Origin: Brevundimonas sp.
Lineage (GTDB): Bacteria; Pseudomonadota; Alphaproteobacteria; Caulobacterales; Caulobacteraceae
Length of the DNA stretch: 7,926 nt
NCBI GenBank assembly: GCA_015234495.1
Contig: JADGMZ010000020.1
Span: 1 to 7,926 of the forward strand
Reading direction: 5' to 3'
Shown in pieces: positions 6,274-7,926 of the stretch. A model generated the notes under the pieces. It was not told the DNA's origin. It was given only the letters and a program-made list of their open reading frames with translations, and did no database searches. The number at the start of each line of letters is the position of its first letter. The stretch's first letter is position 1. The position numbers were made by a program, and so were the translations under genes.

Positions 6274-6288
6274 GTCCCGCTTCGGGAC
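6274..6288 (-). promoter_or_regulatory. perfect hairpin in the leader of the helical-repeat gene
   Basis: GTCCCG (6274-6279) and CGGGAC (6283-6288) form a 6-bp GC-rich stem with a 3-nt loop, 18 nt upstream of the ATG at 6255. The only candidate Shine-Dalgarno sequence (GGAG) lies at the foot of the stem, so the structure could limit or position ribosome binding. It has no T-run and is unlikely to be a terminator. Confidence 0.4.
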
Positions 6289-6383
6289 TGACAGCCGTCC
6301 CTCTCGCTTCCAATGCAAACGCAGCGCCGTCCGGGAGGTTCGCTTCAGGCGCGCCCGCCCTGAACCGCAAGCCACGCCAGCAG

Positions 6384-6417
6384 CCGCCGCGCGACCGGCC
6401 CGGTCTGGTCGCGGCGG
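6384..6417 (-). terminator. bulged GC-rich hairpin after the metallopeptidase gene, possible terminator
   Basis: Starting 11 nt after the minus-strand stop codon, GGTCGCG (6407-6413) pairs with CGCGACC (6390-6396). After a 2-nt bulge a further 4 bp extend the stem; the loop is 10 nt. It is a stable GC-rich stem placed where a terminator is expected, but no T-run follows on the minus strand. The remaining 6289-6383 stretch to the leader hairpin shows nothing else I can support. Confidence 0.45.
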
Positions 6418-6428
6418 TCCAAGACGGA

Positions 6429-7700
6429 TCAGATGCCGCCCGAACGGCGGAAGCGGTTCCGCGCCGAGTAGATGCGGGCGTCGGTGGGATCGGCCTCCAG
6501 GGCGCGGCGAAGGAAGTCGCGCGCCATGTCCCAATGCCGGGTCTGCTCCGCCTCGTCGGTCGCGGCCGCCCCGCGCCCGGTCGCCAGGTCCGCCATCAGG
6601 ATCAGGCCCTCGACATTGGTCGCCTCGCGTTCGAGCGCGCGGGTCAGGGCCGTCTCGGCGGCGACCTGGTCGCCCCAGCGCATCTCGGCGCGCCCGAGGG
6701 CGACCAGCGCCAGCGGATCATCCGGGTAGCGGCCTGCGGCGGTCCGCAGCGCCTCGAGAAGCGCGGGTCCGTCGACCCCGTCCGGATCCCAGGCGCGGGC
6801 GTTGATCGCCGGCAGAAGTACCGCGTCGGCCGCGGGCGAAAGGGGCGTCACGGTGATCGTCGGGCTGATGGGCGGAATGTCGACCTTGGCGTAGGTGAGA
6901 CGTCCGCGGACGTGGGCGCGAAGCGCGGCCGTCAGCTGATCCGGCGTCATGGCGAAGATCGCCTGCCAGGCCTCCACCGGGTCCTGGCCGCCGTTGACCG
7001 CGTTGACATAGGCCGACAGGTTTCTCACCCGGTCCGTATCGGCGAGCAGCCAGTGGGTCAGGGCCCAGGACTGGGCGTAGAACATCCCCCGGCCGGCCTC
7101 GCTGTCGATCACGAGCGAGCTGTCGGCGCGCAGCATCTGGTCCATCGGCAGCCAGCGGTTCTGCTGCAGGGCGCGCATCCGCGCCTGGCTGGGCAGGCCG
7201 AAGGACGCCTCGCCGCCCTCGGTCACCGTCGCCGTGGCGAAATACTCGGCGAACCCTTCCCGGAACCACGCCGGGTACCGGGCATTGCCGGCCCGGGCCA
7301 TGGCGTGGTGGCTGTACTCGTGCAGCAGAAGATCGTCGCTTTCACCCCGCACGAGCACCGCGAAGACGTCGTTCTCGCTGGTCGAATAGTAGCCGTCGAT
7401 GCCGGCCGGAAGGCCGGGAACGGCGACCCGCAGCGCCCGGCCGTCGCCCACCAGGTAGACCGGGAGCCTGCGGGCCTCGGCCGCCTGGCCGCCGCCCAGG
7501 CGGGAGGTCAGCAGCGCGTCGAACCGCTCCAGCCGGGCCGTATAGTCGCGCAGCGATCGCTCCGACCCGTCGCTATAGACGATGAAATTCTGGCTGTCGG
7601 CCCGACGCCACTGCGCGAGCGCTGCGGACGGAGTCAGCGCGATCAGCGCGACGGCGATCAGAAGACGGCGAACGGATGCAGGCAAGGTCGGTCCCCCCAA
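6429..7700 (-). CDS. exported HEXXH (gluzincin-type) metallopeptidase-like protein with C-terminal TPRs
   Basis: This 423-residue protein begins with a signal peptide: positive RR at 11-12, a hydrophobic run 13-22, and likely cleavage after ALA (27-29). The catalytic region has the zinc motif HEYSH (127-131) and, 17 residues later, E148 in WFREGFAEYF, the usual third ligand of gluzincins and the pattern of DUF1570/Peptidase_MA-like families. It is therefore probably a zinc-dependent protease in the periplasm or outside the cell; the substrate is unknown. Residues about 305-415 hold TPR-like helices (DDPLALVALGRAEMRWGD; HWDMARDFLRRALEADP) that may bind partners. The start is a TTG at 7700, chosen for its excellent ribosome site (AAGGAGG, 7 nt away) and because the signal peptide follows at the right distance. 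It diverges from the YczE-like gene. Confidence 0.88.
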   Translation of the reverse strand: MGGPTLPASVRRLLIAVALIALTPSAALAQWRRADSQNFIVYSDGSERSLRDYTARLERFDALLTSRLGGGQAAEARRLPVYLVGDGRALRVAVPGLPAGIDGYYSTSENDVFAVLVRGESDDLLLHEYSHHAMARAGNARYPAWFREGFAEYFATATVTEGGEASFGLPSQARMRALQQNRWLPMDQMLRADSSLVIDSEAGRGMFYAQSWALTHWLLADTDRVRNLSAYVNAVNGGQDPVEAWQAIFAMTPDQLTAALRAHVRGRLTYAKVDIPPISPTITVTPLSPAADAVLLPAINARAWDPDGVDGPALLEALRTAAGRYPDDPLALVALGRAEMRWGDQVAAETALTRALEREATNVEGLILMADLATGRGAAATDEAEQTRHWDMARDFLRRALEADPTDARIYSARNRFRRSGGI

Positions 7701-7707
7701 GAGCCTT

Positions 7708-7714
7708 CCTCCTT
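7708..7714 (-). promoter_or_regulatory. strong Shine-Dalgarno sequence for a TTG start
   Basis: AAGGAGG on the minus strand, 7 nt before the TTG at 7700, is a near-perfect match to the 16S rRNA anti-Shine-Dalgarno sequence. It decides the start of the metallopeptidase gene and may offset the weak TTG initiator. Confidence 0.8.
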
Positions 7715-7780
7715 AGAACCGGGTTTGCAGCGGCCCGTCTACCCCCGGGCGCCGGTGCGACATGAGGCGCGTCGGTGCGG

Positions 7781-7801
7781 CGGCGCCTTGCAAAGGCGCC
7801 G
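7781..7801. promoter_or_regulatory. perfect 9-bp inverted repeat in divergent intergenic region
   Basis: CGGCGCCTT (7781-7789) and AAGGCGCCG (7793-7801) flank a 3-nt centre, forming the strongest hairpin in the window. It lies 21 bp before the ATG of the YczE-like gene and about 80 bp before the TTG of the divergent peptidase gene. It could be an operator for either gene or a leader hairpin of the plus-strand mRNA. No T-run follows on either strand. Just to its left, CGGTGCG occurs twice (7753-7759 and 7773-7779), exactly 20 bp apart, as in tandem regulator sites on one face of the helix. The rest of the 122-bp spacer shows no clear promoter. Confidence 0.45.
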
Positions 7802-7822
7802 GGCAGAGGCCTTGTAGGGTCC

Positions 7823-7926
7823 ATGCTCATCCGTCGCCTCGTCCAGCTCCATCTCGGCCTCGCCCTGTTCGGCTTCGCCCTCGCCCTGATGGTGCGGGCG
7901 ACGCTGGGCCTCGATCCCTGGACCGT
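7823..7926 (+). CDS. YczE/YitT-like integral membrane protein, N-terminal part (runs off window)
   Basis: Only 34 complete codons are visible, starting MLIRRLVQLHLGLALFGFAL. The pattern of a positive start, a first membrane helix (about 8-24), and then RATLGLDPWTV strongly resembles the start of the YczE/YyaS/YitT-type membrane proteins, in which the helix is followed by a conserved GLxPW. These are multi-pass membrane proteins of poorly known function. The ATG at 7823 has a modest ribosome site, TAGGG, 3 nt upstream. It diverges from the exported peptidase gene. Because only the first helix is present, the family assignment is tentative. Confidence 0.7.
   Translation, partial: MLIRRLVQLHLGLALFGFALALMVRATLGLDPWT

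Noticed and set aside
6256..6534. Upstream extension of the helical-repeat gene to give a 512-residue protein
   Set aside because: The added stretch is Pro/Arg-rich low-complexity sequence overlapping the peptidase gene, and it contains the hairpins at 6274-6288 and 6384-6417. MFEFGRDLRKLF at 6255 is a natural protein start.
6534..7817. Plus-strand 427-codon frame opposite the peptidase gene
   Set aside because: It is antisense to a protein with a signal peptide and a zinc motif. Its own translation has no recognisable domain and has the Arg/Gly-rich look of GC-rich antisense frames.

Overview
The window is very GC-rich with strong GC bias at third codon positions. A ChpT-type histidine phosphotransferase sits directly upstream of a CheY-like receiver and a CheR-type methyltransferase. 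ChpT is an alphaproteobacterial cell-cycle phosphorelay protein, so the DNA is most likely from an alphaproteobacterium. The family Caulobacteraceae (Caulobacter/Brevundimonas type) is the best guess. The family assignment comes from protein families and gene order and was not tested by alignment. Seven protein genes fill almost the whole window, and no gap longer than about 175 bp lacks a gene. I saw no tRNA, rRNA, CRISPR array, insertion sequence or phage gene.

Left part (1-2031, minus strand): a large RTX calcium-binding protein, cut by the window edge at its C-terminal side. It has three arrays of glycine/aspartate nonapeptide repeats. An internal stretch that looks like a serralysin C-terminal (Peptidase_M10_C-like) domain, with an EF-hand-like loop, lies between the first two arrays. 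It is probably exported by a type I system that lies outside the window.

Middle part (2137-4079, minus strand): chpT, then a single-domain response regulator, then cheR, in transcription order. The last two are 4 bp apart. The chpT-receiver gap holds an inverted repeat, a GANTC site, a TTAACC half-site and a short leader ORF. The stop codon of that ORF overlaps the best TTG start of the receiver. ChpT normally passes phosphate from CckA to CtrA and CpdR, so this operon places a receiver and a glutamate methyltransferase next to the cell-cycle phosphorelay. No chemoreceptor, CheA or CheW gene is visible.

Divergent from chpT (4170-4955, plus strand): cysQ, encoding a 3'(2'),5'-bisphosphate nucleotidase. 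Convergent to it (4996-6255, minus strand) is an alanine-rich helical-repeat protein of unknown function. Next (6429-7700, minus strand) is an exported HEXXH metallopeptidase-like protein with C-terminal TPR-like repeats; it starts at a TTG behind a near-ideal Shine-Dalgarno sequence. At the right edge (7823 onward, plus strand) is the N-terminus of a YczE/YitT-like membrane protein. Between these two divergent genes is a perfect 9-bp hairpin.

None of this is clearly a new defence or mobile system. The least expected items are the leader ORF and control region ahead of the receiver, the mosaic RTX protein, and the uncharacterised helical-repeat gene with a hairpin in its leader.
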